Assembly: GCA_947627005.1 (NCBI GenBank)
Contig: CANQUJ010000002.1
Location: forward strand, 1 to 64,000
DNA length: 64,000 bases
Reading direction: 5' to 3'
Origin: an uncultured Clostridia bacterium
GTDB lineage: Bacteria; Bacillota; Clostridia; Oscillospirales; Ruminococcaceae
This document shows positions 51,000-60,744 of the stretch, in pieces. Position 1 is the first letter of the stretch, and each line of letters begins with the position of its first letter. The notes beneath the pieces are model-generated. The model was given only the letters and a program-made list of their open reading frames with translations. It ran no database searches and was not told the origin of the DNA. The position numbers and the translations under genes were made by a program.

Positions 51000-53381
51000 C
51001 TACTTCAACTCCACCACCGTAACTCCGTCTTCGCCCTCGCCGTATACGCCCTTGCGAGATGACAGAACCGACGGATGGGTTCGCAGATGGTTCCTAACCG
51101 CCGCCTTAAGCGCGCCGGTGCCTTTGCCGTGGATTATCATAACGACCTTGTTGCCGCTCATCAGCGCTCTGTCGATAAACGAATCGACCTCGTAAAGCCC
51201 TTCGTCGACCGTGTATCCGCGGATATCGAGCTCGGTCTCGGCCTTGCGGGTCGCGCGGCTTTCAACGCCCCTTCCCGCCCCACCTTTCGGCGAGATTTTT
51301 TGGTTGTTAAAGGTCGAGGGCTTCTCTACAAGCCGCAATTTCGAGATGTGAACCTTTGTTCGCATGATTCCGACCTGAACCATAACGTTTCCGCTCTGGT
51401 CCGGCAGAGAGATAACGATTCCGCTTTTTCCGCCGTCGACTATGGTGACGTCGTCGCCCTTTTTAAGCGGCCTCGGCAAAACGTATTCCCCGCCCGAATC
51501 CTCAAGCTTTGCGGCCTCGTCGTAAAGCTCGTTCATTCGGCGCTTATACTGCATTTTCTGTTCCGAGACTTTTTTGGAAAAATCTTCTTTATCCTTTGAT
51601 TTTCTGATATCCTCAAGCTCGTCCATAAGCTGCGCCGACTGCCGGCTTACTCGCTCGATTATCGACCTTGCCTCGCGCTTCGCAAGCTCGACCTCTTTGT
51701 CCTTTGTCTCGGCAAGCTTTTTGTGCTCGGCGTTTATCTCGTCTCTAAGTCTTTCGGCCTCGGCCCTGTATTGCTCGGCGAGCTTGGTGTTTTTCTCGAG
51801 CTGCTGCCGGGTCGCTTCAAGATTATCGAGTATTTTTTCAAATCTGCGGGATTCGCCTGTAAGCATATCCTCCGCGGCCTTGATAATATCTCCGTCAAGG
51901 CCGAGCCGCGCCGATATCGCAAAAGCGTTAGACTTCCCCGGAGAGCCGATTATAAGCCTATAAGTCGGCCTAAGGGCTTTAACGTCGAACTCGCATGAGG
52001 CGTTTTCAACCCCGTCGGTTTCGAGCGCGTACATCTTAAGCTCTTGATAGTGCGTTGTAGTGACCAATTTTGCGCCCAAAGCCTTTATTCTTTCGATTAT
52101 CGCGACTGCGAGCGCCGCGCCCTCCAAAGGGTCGGTCCCCGAGCCTAACTCGTCTATCAAAACAAGCGAGCGGTCGTCGACCGTCCCCAAAATCTCGATG
52201 ACCTTATTCATATGCGACGAGAAGGTCGAAAGGCTCTGCTCGATCGACTGCTGGTCGCCGATATCGACGAGAATTTTCTCGAAAACCGTAACCTTGCTGC
52301 CGTCCGAGACCGGAATCATCAGCCCGCACATAGTCATCAGCGTGAGCAGCCCGACAGTCTTCAAAATTACGGTTTTTCCGCCGGTGTTCGGCCCGGTGAT
52401 GATAAGGCTGTCAAACTCCCCTCCCAGCCTGAAATCGACCGGCACTACCCTGCTCTTTTCTATAAGCGGGTGGCGGGCTTTATTAAGAATTATCTCGCCG
52501 TCGTCGCTTATTTCCGGAACCGTCGCCGCCATCTTCGCGCCGAGGTTGGCCTTCGCGAAATAAAGGTTTAGCTTAACGCAGGCCGAATAATCCGAGGCAA
52601 GCTGTTCGCCGAACGCCGCGCACTCGGCCGAGAGCTCTTTGATGATCCTTTCGATCTCCTCCTGCTCTTTGCCCTTTAAAATGGTGATCTCGTTGTTGGC
52701 CTCGACCACCGCCATCGGCTCGATAAAATAGGTCTGCCCGCTCGCCGAAGTGTCGTGAACAAGGCCGGCGACCGAATTTTTGTGCTCTGATTTTATCGGC
52801 AAAACATACCTGCCGTCCCTTACCGCGACGAAATTATCCTGCAAATAGTCCTTCGTATCCGAGGACTTCATTATTTTATCGAGGCTTTCGCGAATCTTCG
52901 CGCTTGCCGAGACTATTTTTCTGCGAATCGAGGCGAGCTCGGGGCTCGCATTGTCGCTAATCTCCTCCTCGCTGATAATCGCGTTGGTGATTTTGTCGTT
53001 AAGGCGCTTGTTGTCGAACAGACACTCGAAGAGAAAATCGAGCTTAAAGTCCCCTTCAAGCTGCCTTCTCCAGGATAAAAGCGCTTCGGTCTGGGTCAGC
53101 ATTTTAGAGACGTCCAAAAGCTCTCTAAGACTAAGCTGCGCGCCGCTCTGCGCGCGGTTGGCGATGGAGGAAACGTCCGAAAATCCGAAAAAGCTCGGGC
53201 TGCCGATCTTTGCGCAGGCGCCGTAGGCGTCAAAGGTTCGGGCGTTTTCAAGCCTTACCGTATCAAGGTCGGTCGAGGGCTCAATCTCCCCCGCGGCCTT
53301 TTTTGAAGCCTCGTTAGAACATTCGTTCACAAGCGCTTCAAGAATTTTATGTAATTCCAAAGTTAAATAATGTTCGTTCAT
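51000..53381 (-). CDS. mutS2: MutS2 (ribosome-associated / anti-recombination ATPase)
   Basis: The product has 793 residues. The MutS clamp and ATPase domains include Walker A GPNTGGKTV (about 330-338) and LVLIDELGSGTDPLEGAAL; a coiled coil spans about 500-620, and the C-terminal Smr nuclease domain has LDIRGYTVDE and IIHGKGTGALK. MutS2 suppresses recombination and in Bacillus splits collided ribosomes. Its start overlaps the recO stop by four bases, so translation is coupled. Confidence 0.95.
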   Translation of the reverse strand: MNEHYLTLELHKILEALVNECSNEASKKAAGEIEPSTDLDTVRLENARTFDAYGACAKIGSPSFFGFSDVSSIANRAQSGAQLSLRELLDVSKMLTQTEALLSWRRQLEGDFKLDFLFECLFDNKRLNDKITNAIISEEEISDNASPELASIRRKIVSASAKIRESLDKIMKSSDTKDYLQDNFVAVRDGRYVLPIKSEHKNSVAGLVHDTSASGQTYFIEPMAVVEANNEITILKGKEQEEIERIIKELSAECAAFGEQLASDYSACVKLNLYFAKANLGAKMAATVPEISDDGEIILNKARHPLIEKSRVVPVDFRLGGEFDSLIITGPNTGGKTVILKTVGLLTLMTMCGLMIPVSDGSKVTVFEKILVDIGDQQSIEQSLSTFSSHMNKVIEILGTVDDRSLVLIDELGSGTDPLEGAALAVAIIERIKALGAKLVTTTHYQELKMYALETDGVENASCEFDVKALRPTYRLIIGSPGKSNAFAISARLGLDGDIIKAAEDMLTGESRRFEKILDNLEATRQQLEKNTKLAEQYRAEAERLRDEINAEHKKLAETKDKEVELAKREARSIIERVSRQSAQLMDELEDIRKSKDKEDFSKKVSEQKMQYKRRMNELYDEAAKLEDSGGEYVLPRPLKKGDDVTIVDGGKSGIVISLPDQSGNVMVQVGIMRTKVHISKLRLVEKPSTFNNQKISPKGGAGRGVESRATRKAETELDIRGYTVDEGLYEVDSFIDRALMSGNKVVMIIHGKGTGALKAAVRNHLRTHPSVLSSRKGVYGEGEDGVTVVELK

Positions 53382-54139
53382 AATATTTGTCCGTCAGTCA
53401 AAGACTTAAAGAAGTCTAAGGTCGAAAAGTGTTTCCCGAGCTGTATTTCAACATACCGCTCGGTGATGTTTGAAAGGTTTAAAAGATACTCTTTTTTTGC
53501 GGAAAGAGAAAAAAGCCTGCTCATATCGGTGAGAGCGATATGCCTTATAAAGTGCAAAAGCTTTTCGTCCAAAAGCTCGACTCCGTGAAGATCCCGCGAG
53601 CCGAAGCAGTCTTCGCAATAAAGCCGCCCGCCCTTTAAGTCGAAAAGCATCTGCGGCGCGGAATATTTCATACATTCACAGCAGCCGATCAGATTCGGGA
53701 TAAGCCCGATCTCGGACATCAGCCGAAGCTCGAATATCGACTTTAAAAGAAGAAGCTCGCGGTTTTTAAGGCACAAAAAGTGCAGCGAATTGAGCATAAG
53801 GCGCAAAACCTCGTTGTTGGGCTTTTCCTGCGTTGCGATATAAAGCAAAAGCTCCGAAAAATAGCTTGCAAGGGCAAAGCGCTCAATGTCGGTCCCGATA
53901 TCGTAGAATACCCGAATCGGCTCGGCGCTGTTTAAAATATATCTCCCCTTGCTTTCGGATAAGCAGTATTCGGCGTAGCAATAAGCCTGCGAGACCGAGG
54001 CGTTTTTGGCGTTTTGCTTTTTAACGCCCTTCGCGCTTACTTCGATAAGCCCTTCGCAGTCGGTAAGAATATCCAGAAATTTGTCGTTTTCACCGACGCT
54101 TCTCTCCCGAAGCACCAGACCTTTTAACGTCGTCAGCAT
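53378..54139 (-). CDS. recO: DNA repair protein RecO
   Basis: The product has 253 residues. An N-terminal OB fold (LKGLVLRERSVGENDKFLDI, LTDCEGLIEVSAKGVKK) and a zinc site (GCCECMK, LYCEDC) are typical. RecO loads RecA on gaps with RecR. The ATG at 54139 is taken as the start; a GTG three codons earlier is equally possible. It lies 160 bases after era in the same direction, and no promoter is obvious between them. Confidence 0.9.
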   Translation of the reverse strand: MLTTLKGLVLRERSVGENDKFLDILTDCEGLIEVSAKGVKKQNAKNASVSQAYCYAEYCLSESKGRYILNSAEPIRVFYDIGTDIERFALASYFSELLLYIATQEKPNNEVLRLMLNSLHFLCLKNRELLLLKSIFELRLMSEIGLIPNLIGCCECMKYSAPQMLFDLKGGRLYCEDCFGSRDLHGVELLDEKLLHFIRHIALTDMSRLFSLSAKKEYLLNLSNITERYVEIQLGKHFSTLDFFKSLTDGQIL

Positions 54140-54299
54140 TTTCGTCACCGCTCTGCCTTTGCCTTATATATCTTATATAATCCGCGACCTTGCCGGTCGA
54201 TAAAAATTTGTTCCAAAGCTCGTCCGTAATTCCACCGCTCTCAAAAGAAATTTGTCTTTATTAGGGTGGACGCGATTTTTTAAAATATTAGTGGAAATT

Positions 54300-55199
54300 T
54301 CAGTCGCCCGAAAGGCCGAAGTTTTTGATGAGCCCTTCGCGGTTGCGCCAACCCTCTTTGACCTTTACCCAAAGCTGAAGGTTGGTTTTTATCATAAAGA
54401 AGCTTTCGATGTCTTCCCTCGCAAGGCGGCCGACGTTTTTAAGCATCGCACCGCCCTTGCCGATGACGATTCCCTTATGAGATTCTTTCTCGCAGTATAT
54501 GGTCGCCGCGATGTCTAAAATCGGCTCCCCCGCCCTGCTGTCGTGCTCCTCCATAGTCTCTATCCCGACCGCGATTCCATGCGGGACTTCTTCCGACAAA
54601 AGCTCTAAAAGCTTTTCTCTTATCATCTCTGCGACAATGACCGTTTCGGGCTGGTCGGTAAATTTTCCGTCCGGGAAGTAGTGCGGGCCGTCTTTGGCGT
54701 ATGCCATAAGCTGGGAAAGAATTATTTCAAGGCCGTCCTTCTCGATCGCCGAAACCGGAATCACCGCCGCGAAATCATAGAGCGAGGAATATTCAGCGAT
54801 TATCGGAATGAGCTCTTCTTTATTCTCGAAAAGGTCGATTTTATTTATGACGAGAACTACCGGAACGGCCGGCGAAAGCTTTTTAAGAAGCTGCTTTTCC
54901 TGCTCACCCGCCTTTTTTTGCGCGTCGACCACCAAAAGCGCGGCGTCTATCGAGCCGACAGAACTGTCTATCGCCTTTATCATATAGGCGGAGAGCTTGT
55001 CCTTTTCTTTTAAAATCCCCGGGGTGTCTATAAAAACAAGCTGGGTCTCGCCTTCGGTCAAAACGCCGGTGATCTTGGTCCGCGTGGTCTGCGGCTTAGA
55101 GCTTACCGCGGCGATCTTTTCGCCGATAATAGCGTTCAACAAAGACGATTTTCCGGCGTTGGGCCGCCCGAGAATGGTTATAAAAGCGCTTTTTGTCAT
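54300..55199 (-). CDS. era: GTPase Era
   Basis: The product has 299 residues. G1 GRPNAGKSSL, G3 DTPG, G4 NKID give the GTPase; a C-terminal KH domain has GKGGAMLKNVGRLARED. It binds 16S rRNA 3' end during 30S assembly. GAGGG precedes the ATG, 3 bases after the ybeY stop. Confidence 0.96.
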   Translation of the reverse strand: MTKSAFITILGRPNAGKSSLLNAIIGEKIAAVSSKPQTTRTKITGVLTEGETQLVFIDTPGILKEKDKLSAYMIKAIDSSVGSIDAALLVVDAQKKAGEQEKQLLKKLSPAVPVVLVINKIDLFENKEELIPIIAEYSSLYDFAAVIPVSAIEKDGLEIILSQLMAYAKDGPHYFPDGKFTDQPETVIVAEMIREKLLELLSEEVPHGIAVGIETMEEHDSRAGEPILDIAATIYCEKESHKGIVIGKGGAMLKNVGRLAREDIESFFMIKTNLQLWVKVKEGWRNREGLIKNFGLSGD

Positions 55200-55202
55200 A
55201 TA

Positions 55203-55673
55203 TCAGTCCCTCGTCAGTCCTATTTTTTCAAGAATCCCCTTTTCGTGGGCGCGCATAACGTCGCCCTCGTCTTCGTCGATATGGTCGTATCCCAAAAGAT
55301 GAAGAACCGAATGAACGGTCAAGAACCCGACCTCGCGCTCAAAGCTGTGGCCGTATTCCTTTGCCTGCTCGGCCGCCTTTTCAAGGGATATGACTATATC
55401 CCCGAGCAAAACCGCGTCGGTGTCCGGGTCGACTTCAAATTCATCGTCGCCGAGCGGGAAGGACAAAACGTCGGTCTCGCGGTCGATATTCCTGAACTGC
55501 CGGTTATATTCGCGGATCTTGCGGTTGCTTACAAAGCTTACGTCGACTTCGCAGAGCTCGTCGAATTTTTCGTATCTAAGCGCCGCGTCGACGCAGTCCT
55601 CAACCAGCATTTTAAGCCGCTCGGTAACGCCGAATCTTCTCTGTTTATTGTAAATCGAAACTATGGGCTTCAT
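55203..55673 (-). CDS. ybeY: Endoribonuclease YbeY
   Basis: The product has 156 residues. The zinc site HSVLHLLGYDH (three His) is at about 122-132. It processes 16S rRNA 3' end and takes part in ribosome quality control. It overlaps phoH by four bases and precedes era, the common Firmicute order. Confidence 0.95.
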   Translation of the reverse strand: MKPIVSIYNKQRRFGVTERLKMLVEDCVDAALRYEKFDELCEVDVSFVSNRKIREYNRQFRNIDRETDVLSFPLGDDEFEVDPDTDAVLLGDIVISLEKAAEQAKEYGHSFEREVGFLTVHSVLHLLGYDHIDEDEGDVMRAHEKGILEKIGLTRD

Positions 55674-56638
55674 CTGCGGCGGCCTCTTTCTGCGTTATAT
55701 TGCTCATATGCCTTGACTATATCCTGTACAAGCTTGTGCCGAACGACGTCTTTTTCGGTAAAGTGGTTTATCCCGATGTCTTTGACGTTTTTTAAAACCT
55801 TTATCGCCTCTACAAGTCCTGAATTTTTCGGGTTCGGAAGGTCGATCTGGGTGACGTCGCCGGTTATGACCATCTTAGAGTTGAAGCCGAGTCGGGTCAA
55901 AAACATCTTCATCTGCTCGGGCGAGGTGTTCTGCGCCTCGTCGAGGATTATAAATGATTCGTCGAGGGTTCGGCCCCTCATATAAGCCAGCGGGGCGACT
56001 TCTATCGAACCGCGCTCCTGAAGCCGGGCGAAGGTCTCCGCTCCGAGCATCTCGAACAAAGCGTCGTATAGCGGCCTAAGATAAGGGTCGACCTTGTTTT
56101 GAAGGTCCCCTGGCAAAAAGCCGAGCTTCTCCCCCGCCTCTACCGCCGGCCTTGTAAGAATAATCTTGCTGACCGAATGGGCCTTAAACGCCCTTACCGC
56201 CATCGAGACCGCCAAAAAGGTCTTGCCGGTTCCGGCCGGGCCGACCCCGAACGAGACGGTGTTGTTGTTAATAGAGTCGATATATTTCTTTTGGCCGAGG
56301 GTTTTGGGCTTTATCGTCTTCCCGGATACCGTGACGCAGATTCCGCCGTCCGAAAGCCCGGCAATCTCGTCTTCTTCGCCCTCGCCCGCCATGGTTATAA
56401 GATATCTTACCTGCTGTTCGGATATATTCTCGCCCCTGTCGGCTATCTTTAAAAGGCCGCTGATGCAGGAATACGCCTTTTCTACGCCGTATTCCGGGCC
56501 GGTGATTTTAATGTCTCCTCCGCGGCTCAAAATGTCCACTCCGAGCTCGCTTTGAATTATTTTAATGTTTTCGTCGTAGCTGCCGAACAAATTCAGCAGC
56601 GAGTCCATATTATTTACGACGACCGATCTTTCAGCCAT
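55670..56638 (-). CDS. phoH: PhoH-family ATPase
   Basis: The product has 322 residues. An N-terminal KH-like region precedes Walker [16 protein letters not shown] and [15 protein letters not shown]. PhoH/PhoL proteins are predicted RNA-related ATPases linked to YbeY. The ATG at 56638 has AAAGGA ahead; an upstream ATG would place the ribosome binding site inside the gene. Confidence 0.93.
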   Translation of the reverse strand: MAERSVVVNNMDSLLNLFGSYDENIKIIQSELGVDILSRGGDIKITGPEYGVEKAYSCISGLLKIADRGENISEQQVRYLITMAGEGEEDEIAGLSDGGICVTVSGKTIKPKTLGQKKYIDSINNNTVSFGVGPAGTGKTFLAVSMAVRAFKAHSVSKIILTRPAVEAGEKLGFLPGDLQNKVDPYLRPLYDALFEMLGAETFARLQERGSIEVAPLAYMRGRTLDESFIILDEAQNTSPEQMKMFLTRLGFNSKMVITGDVTQIDLPNPKNSGLVEAIKVLKNVKDIGINHFTEKDVVRHKLVQDIVKAYEQYNAERGRRR

Positions 56639-56745
56639 TTTGTTTTTCCTTTCAAATTTAAACGCAGTCGGCGGCAGGGGCAACATCCGCCGTATATAAT
56701 TATAACAGATTTATCCCGACAATTCAATATCTTAAAGGCAATTTC

Positions 56746-57912
56746 TTATTTTATATATATCTCGGAGATTTTGCCTATCTCGCCCTCAAGAACGTAATCC
56801 GCCCTAAGCGTTATCCCCTCGCCGTCTTGAAGCTCCTGCGTATGCCTATCTATGATCTCAACGCCGCGAAGGATATTTTTCTCGTAGTTTTCAAGTCTGC
56901 GGTAGAGCTCTGCCAAAGCCTCTTCGGTGGAATACGACTTTATATCGCTTATAAGCTCGGTGTATTCGTAGGTGGTGACCGCTATCGGAAGCTTTAGTCC
57001 TAAAAGCTTTAAATCTGTTTTGGATACAGCTTCGGAGTATTTTGCTCCGGTTTTGAATATTCCGCCCGGAAGCGGGATTTCAAGCTCGAAGAAGTTCAAC
57101 GCGCGGCGGTATATTTTTTCGCCCTCAAAATTTCCCTCTTCGATATAATTTACCCTAAAATCAACGCTTTGCTCGTATCTTCCGGTGATTTCGGCGATAG
57201 AGCGGCAATATTGCGCCGAGCCGTTTGAAAGTGGGACTATCCCGCTGACCAAAAGCTTGCCCTTATAAACCGCGTCGCCGATCAAAACTTCAAGCTGCCC
57301 CGCCGAAACCTTTGCGTCGGTGATCACCGCGTCGCGGGTAGAAACTATGTTGCAGGGTATCCGCGAGCTGCCGACCTCCTCCGGCCTCGTCGCCTCGGTT
57401 ATATTCACCTCGACCACCGAGCCGACGTTTCCGATTGAGGCCCAAGCGATTTTATCGGAAGACGAAAAAAGCCGGTTTGCGAGTTTAAAATAGTTCAACG
57501 AGGGTATATAAGCCCCCGCTTTTAAGCCCTCTTCTTTTAAAATCTCGCGGACCTCAGCCCTTGTTTCATCGCTTAAAGCGCCGTTTATCTCTATCTTCAT
57601 AACCGTGTTTGAAAGAAAGAAAATCGCTGCCGCCGCCAAAGCCGCTCCGGCGTATAGCCCGTATCTTTTGACATATTTTTGAAGGGTATATCTTATCCCC
57701 TTTCGCTCTAAAATCTCATAAACGCAGTTGTTTTTGTCCGCAATTTCGGCGGCTTTTTTCTCATATATCCCGAAGGTTTTGAAATATACCGAGCCTGATT
57801 TTTCGTAAAGTGAAATGACTTTACAGCTTTTGTATAGCCTTTCTGTCAAAAGCGAGACGTCGAAGCCGTCTATCTTCATAAAAACCGTCCCGAATACGGC
57901 CTGCCTAATCAT
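56746..57912 (-). CDS. yqfD: Sporulation protein YqfD
   Basis: The product has 388 residues. One membrane segment (about 90-108) separates a short N-terminal part from an extracellular/forespore-space domain (EINGALSDETRAEVREILKE, YNGKLLVSGIVPLSNGS-like text). YqfD is a sigma-E-controlled protein in Bacillus, required for efficient sporulation. It overlaps yqfC by eight bases and precedes phoH, as in many Firmicutes. Confidence 0.9.
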   Translation of the reverse strand: MIRQAVFGTVFMKIDGFDVSLLTERLYKSCKVISLYEKSGSVYFKTFGIYEKKAAEIADKNNCVYEILERKGIRYTLQKYVKRYGLYAGAALAAAAIFFLSNTVMKIEINGALSDETRAEVREILKEEGLKAGAYIPSLNYFKLANRLFSSSDKIAWASIGNVGSVVEVNITEATRPEEVGSSRIPCNIVSTRDAVITDAKVSAGQLEVLIGDAVYKGKLLVSGIVPLSNGSAQYCRSIAEITGRYEQSVDFRVNYIEEGNFEGEKIYRRALNFFELEIPLPGGIFKTGAKYSEAVSKTDLKLLGLKLPIAVTTYEYTELISDIKSYSTEEALAELYRRLENYEKNILRGVEIIDRHTQELQDGEGITLRADYVLEGEIGKISEIYIK

Positions 57913-58183
57913 CCTTTATCCCCGCCTTTTTGATAAATTCAAGCGACTGTATCCGCCCGCTGACCCTTACCGTAGACTCTTTAAAGCTCGAGACCGAAAG
58001 TTCTTCGCCCCAGACTATAACGTCGCCGTCGCTTGTCGAGACCCGAGCGGTTATCTCGTTACATTCATAGACGTGCGACGCGTTTTCTATCATAACCTCC
58101 CGCCTGCCGCTTACGGTAACGCAGGAATCCGAAAAAGTCGCCGCCCGCGCGCGCTCAAGAAGCCTGTTCCAAAATTCCGACAT
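57905..58183 (-). CDS. yqfC: YabP/YqfC-family sporulation protein
   Basis: The product has 92 residues. VTVSGRREVMIENASHVYEC and the following ARVSTSDGDVIVWGEEL fit the YabP/YqfC family. GAAAGGA precedes the ATG. It opens the operon yqfC-yqfD-phoH-ybeY-era-recO-mutS2-xer. It is divergent from ylbJ across 95 bases. Confidence 0.88.
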   Translation of the reverse strand: MSEFWNRLLERARAATFSDSCVTVSGRREVMIENASHVYECNEITARVSTSDGDVIVWGEELSVSSFKESTVRVSGRIQSLEFIKKAGIKDD

Positions 58184-58220
58184 ATATTATTTCCTTTCAA
58201 ACAGAATTTCGCTGTTAAAT

Positions 58221-58248
58221 TATACTCGTCTTTTCTTTCGCATAGAAT
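58221..58248 (+). promoter_or_regulatory. Possible sigma-E-type promoter of ylbJ
   Basis: CATAGAAT (58241-58248) resembles the sigma-E -10 element CATACAAT and has TATA 16 bases upstream as a weak -35. It fits the sporulation genes on both sides but the match is partial. Confidence 0.35.
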
Positions 58249-58278
58249 TTTTAAAGACAAACTATTCGGAGAGAAAAT

Positions 58279-59289
58279 ATGGATAAACAGGCTTTTAAAA
58301 ACACGGCGGCATTTTTGGGGCTTACCGCGCTCGGCGCAGCGCTGATTATTTACGGCGAAGAGGTCTCGTCGGCGATGACCGAGGCGCTTCAAAACTGCTT
58401 TTCAAGAATAATCCCCTCGCTTTTTGCGATGAGCGTTGTTTCTTCGGCGATATCAAAAAGCGGCTTTATTTCGCGGTTCTGCAAAAAAACGAACCCCGAA
58501 ATCCTTTCCGCCTTTATCTTCGGTAACATCGGCGGATACCCCATCGGCGCAAAGCTGTTGAAAGAGGCCGTCGACTCTAACCGCCTGCCCCAAAGCGAGG
58601 CTTCGCGGGCGATGAGCTTTTGCTTCGGCTGCGGGCCGGCCTTTGCCGCGGGGATAGCCGGAGCTGCGGTTTTTAAAGATATTCGCTTCGGCCTTGCGGC
58701 GCTTGCGGCATGTATTCTTACGAATCTGACCTTTTTTATCGTCTATTCGCTCAAAAGCCGCGATAAAACCGAGTTTAAGCCGACGGAGCGGCGCGGGTTT
58801 TCCTCTAAGCTTATGATCGAAAGCGTTTCTTCGGCCGCCTCGGCGATGATCTCGGTCTGCTCGATGATTCTGTTCTTTTCAGCAATAAAGGCGGTAATCG
58901 AGGCCGTATTTCCGCAGATAAAATCTTTAAAATATTTCTCTGCGGTGCTCGAAATTTCTAACCTTGCCTCGCTTTCGGACTGTAAAGGCGTTTCGATTGC
59001 CATAGTAGCAGCGCTGCTCGGATTCGGCGGGTTATGCGTTCACGCGCAGATAATCGGCATCATCGACGGCGCTTTCAGCGTAAAGCAATTTTACTTGTCG
59101 CGCCTCGCAGCGATACCGCTCACGGCTTTTTACGCGTTTGTCATAGAAAAAATCCTTTTCGCTCTCGGGATAGTCTGCGAAACGGCGACAAAAATAAGGC
59201 TGAGCCGAAGCCCGAGCCTTATTCCGATAATATGCGTTTTCGCTATGGTTTTTATAACGCTTTTAGAAAGCGCCAAGCGCGCAAAGTGA
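58279..59289 (+). CDS. ylbJ: Sporulation integral membrane protein YlbJ
   Basis: The product has 336 residues with about eight membrane segments. IIPSLFAMSVVSSAISKSG, FIFGNIGGYPIGAKLL and AMSFCFGCGPAFAAGIAG are typical of the YlbJ/nucleoside-recognition (Gate) family. In Bacillus ylbJ is a sigma-E gene needed for spore cortex or coat formation. CGGAGAG precedes the ATG. Its stop touches the convergent gatB stop without a terminator. Confidence 0.88.
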   Translation: MDKQAFKNTAAFLGLTALGAALIIYGEEVSSAMTEALQNCFSRIIPSLFAMSVVSSAISKSGFISRFCKKTNPEILSAFIFGNIGGYPIGAKLLKEAVDSNRLPQSEASRAMSFCFGCGPAFAAGIAGAAVFKDIRFGLAALAACILTNLTFFIVYSLKSRDKTEFKPTERRGFSSKLMIESVSSAASAMISVCSMILFFSAIKAVIEAVFPQIKSLKYFSAVLEISNLASLSDCKGVSIAIVAALLGFGGLCVHAQIIGIIDGAFSVKQFYLSRLAAIPLTAFYAFVIEKILFALGIVCETATKIRLSRSPSLIPIICVFAMVFITLLESAKRAK

Positions 59290-60729
59290 CTATCCGCCGA
59301 TCTTTTTAAGAATTATCTCTTTCATCGCGCCGGGGTTCGCCTTGCCCTTCGAGGCCTTCATACACTGGCCGACGAGGTATCCGAGCGCGTTGGTCTTTCC
59401 GCCGAGATAGTCGCTGACCGACTTTTCGTTCGCCGCCAAAACTTCGTCGGCGATCTTTTCGAGCGCCGATTCGTCCGAAACCTGCGCAAGGCCCTTTTCT
59501 TCGATGATTTCGTTTATGTCGCGGTCTTCTTTGACGATGATGTCGAAGACCGTCTTCGCCGCGGCGGTAGATATTTTTCCGCCGTCGATAAGCCCGATAA
59601 GCTCGGCCATCTTTTCGGGGGTAAGCTTGGTGTCTTCGATCGCTGCGCCCTCGTTCATAAACTTCGATATCTCGCCCAAAATCCAGTTTGAAAGTATCTT
59701 CGGCGACTTGCAGCCCGCCTCGAGGCACTTTTCAAAGAACGCCGACTTTTCAACAACGTCGACTATCATCGCGGCGTCGTAGTGGCTGATTCCGTAATCT
59801 TTGACGTATCGCATAATTTTTGCGTTCGGAAGCTCGGGCAGAGTCCTTTTAAGCTCGTCGACCTTCTCCTGCGGAACGACTATCGTCAAAAGGTCGGGCT
59901 CGGGGAAGTACCGGTAGTCCTGCGCGTCTTCTTTCGTTCTCATCGAAACACTGACGCCCTTTTGGTCGTCCCACCGGCGGGTCTCTTGGACTACCGTCCC
60001 GCCGGCCTCAAGAACCTCTATCTGTCGGTTGGCCTCGTAGTCTATTCCGCGGACCGCCGCCGAGAAGCTGTTTACGTTTTTCATCTCGCACCTCGTTCCG
60101 AACGGCTCGCCGGGCTTGTGGACGGAGACGTTTACGTCGCAGCGAATCGAGCCCTCCTGCATCTTGCAGTCGGAGATGTCGATGTATTTTAATATCGAGC
60201 GAACCGTTTCGAGATATGCCTTAGCCTCGTCCGAGCCGCGCATATCCGGCTTCGAGACGATTTCGATTAGCGGAACGCCGCAGCGGTTGAAGTCGACGAG
60301 AGAGCCGTCGAACTTGTCGGAGTGAAGAAGCTTTCCGGCGTCTTCCTCGATGTGTATTCTCTCGATTCCGATCCGCTTGACCTCTCCTTCGTCCATGATG
60401 ACGTCGAGATAGCCGTTTTGGCAGAGCGGGATATCCGCCTGCGAGATCTGGTAGGATTTCGGAAGGTCGGGGTAGAAGTAGTTCTTGCGGTCCTGCTTGC
60501 AGATTCGGTTTATCGAGCAGTTAAGGGCGTGGCCCATTTTTATCGCGTACTCGACGACCTTTTCGTTGAGGGTCGGCAAAGTCCCGGGCATGCCGAGGCA
60601 AATCGGGCAGACTTGGGTGTTGACCTCGAGCCCGAAGGAGTTTTTACAACTGCAATAAATCTTTGTCTTTGTGTTGAGCTCGGCGTGAACCTCAAGCCCG
60701 ACGACGACTTCGTAGCCTTTTATCATCAT
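59290..60729 (-). CDS. gatB: Asp-tRNA(Asn)/Glu-tRNA(Gln) amidotransferase subunit B
   Basis: The product has 479 residues. GYEVVVGLEVHAELNTKTKI, CPICLGMPGTLP, RKNYFYPDLPKSYQISQ and a C-terminal YqeY/tail domain are typical. GatB holds the kinase site and tRNA-binding tail of GatCAB, which amidates misacylated Glu-tRNA-Gln and Asp-tRNA-Asn. GAGGGGTGAG precedes the ATG. It is last in ligA-gatC-gatA-gatB. Confidence 0.96.
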   Translation of the reverse strand: MMIKGYEVVVGLEVHAELNTKTKIYCSCKNSFGLEVNTQVCPICLGMPGTLPTLNEKVVEYAIKMGHALNCSINRICKQDRKNYFYPDLPKSYQISQADIPLCQNGYLDVIMDEGEVKRIGIERIHIEEDAGKLLHSDKFDGSLVDFNRCGVPLIEIVSKPDMRGSDEAKAYLETVRSILKYIDISDCKMQEGSIRCDVNVSVHKPGEPFGTRCEMKNVNSFSAAVRGIDYEANRQIEVLEAGGTVVQETRRWDDQKGVSVSMRTKEDAQDYRYFPEPDLLTIVVPQEKVDELKRTLPELPNAKIMRYVKDYGISHYDAAMIVDVVEKSAFFEKCLEAGCKSPKILSNWILGEISKFMNEGAAIEDTKLTPEKMAELIGLIDGGKISTAAAKTVFDIIVKEDRDINEIIEEKGLAQVSDESALEKIADEVLAANEKSVSDYLGGKTNALGYLVGQCMKASKGKANPGAMKEIILKKIGG

Positions 60730-60744
60730 AAAAACTCACCCCTC

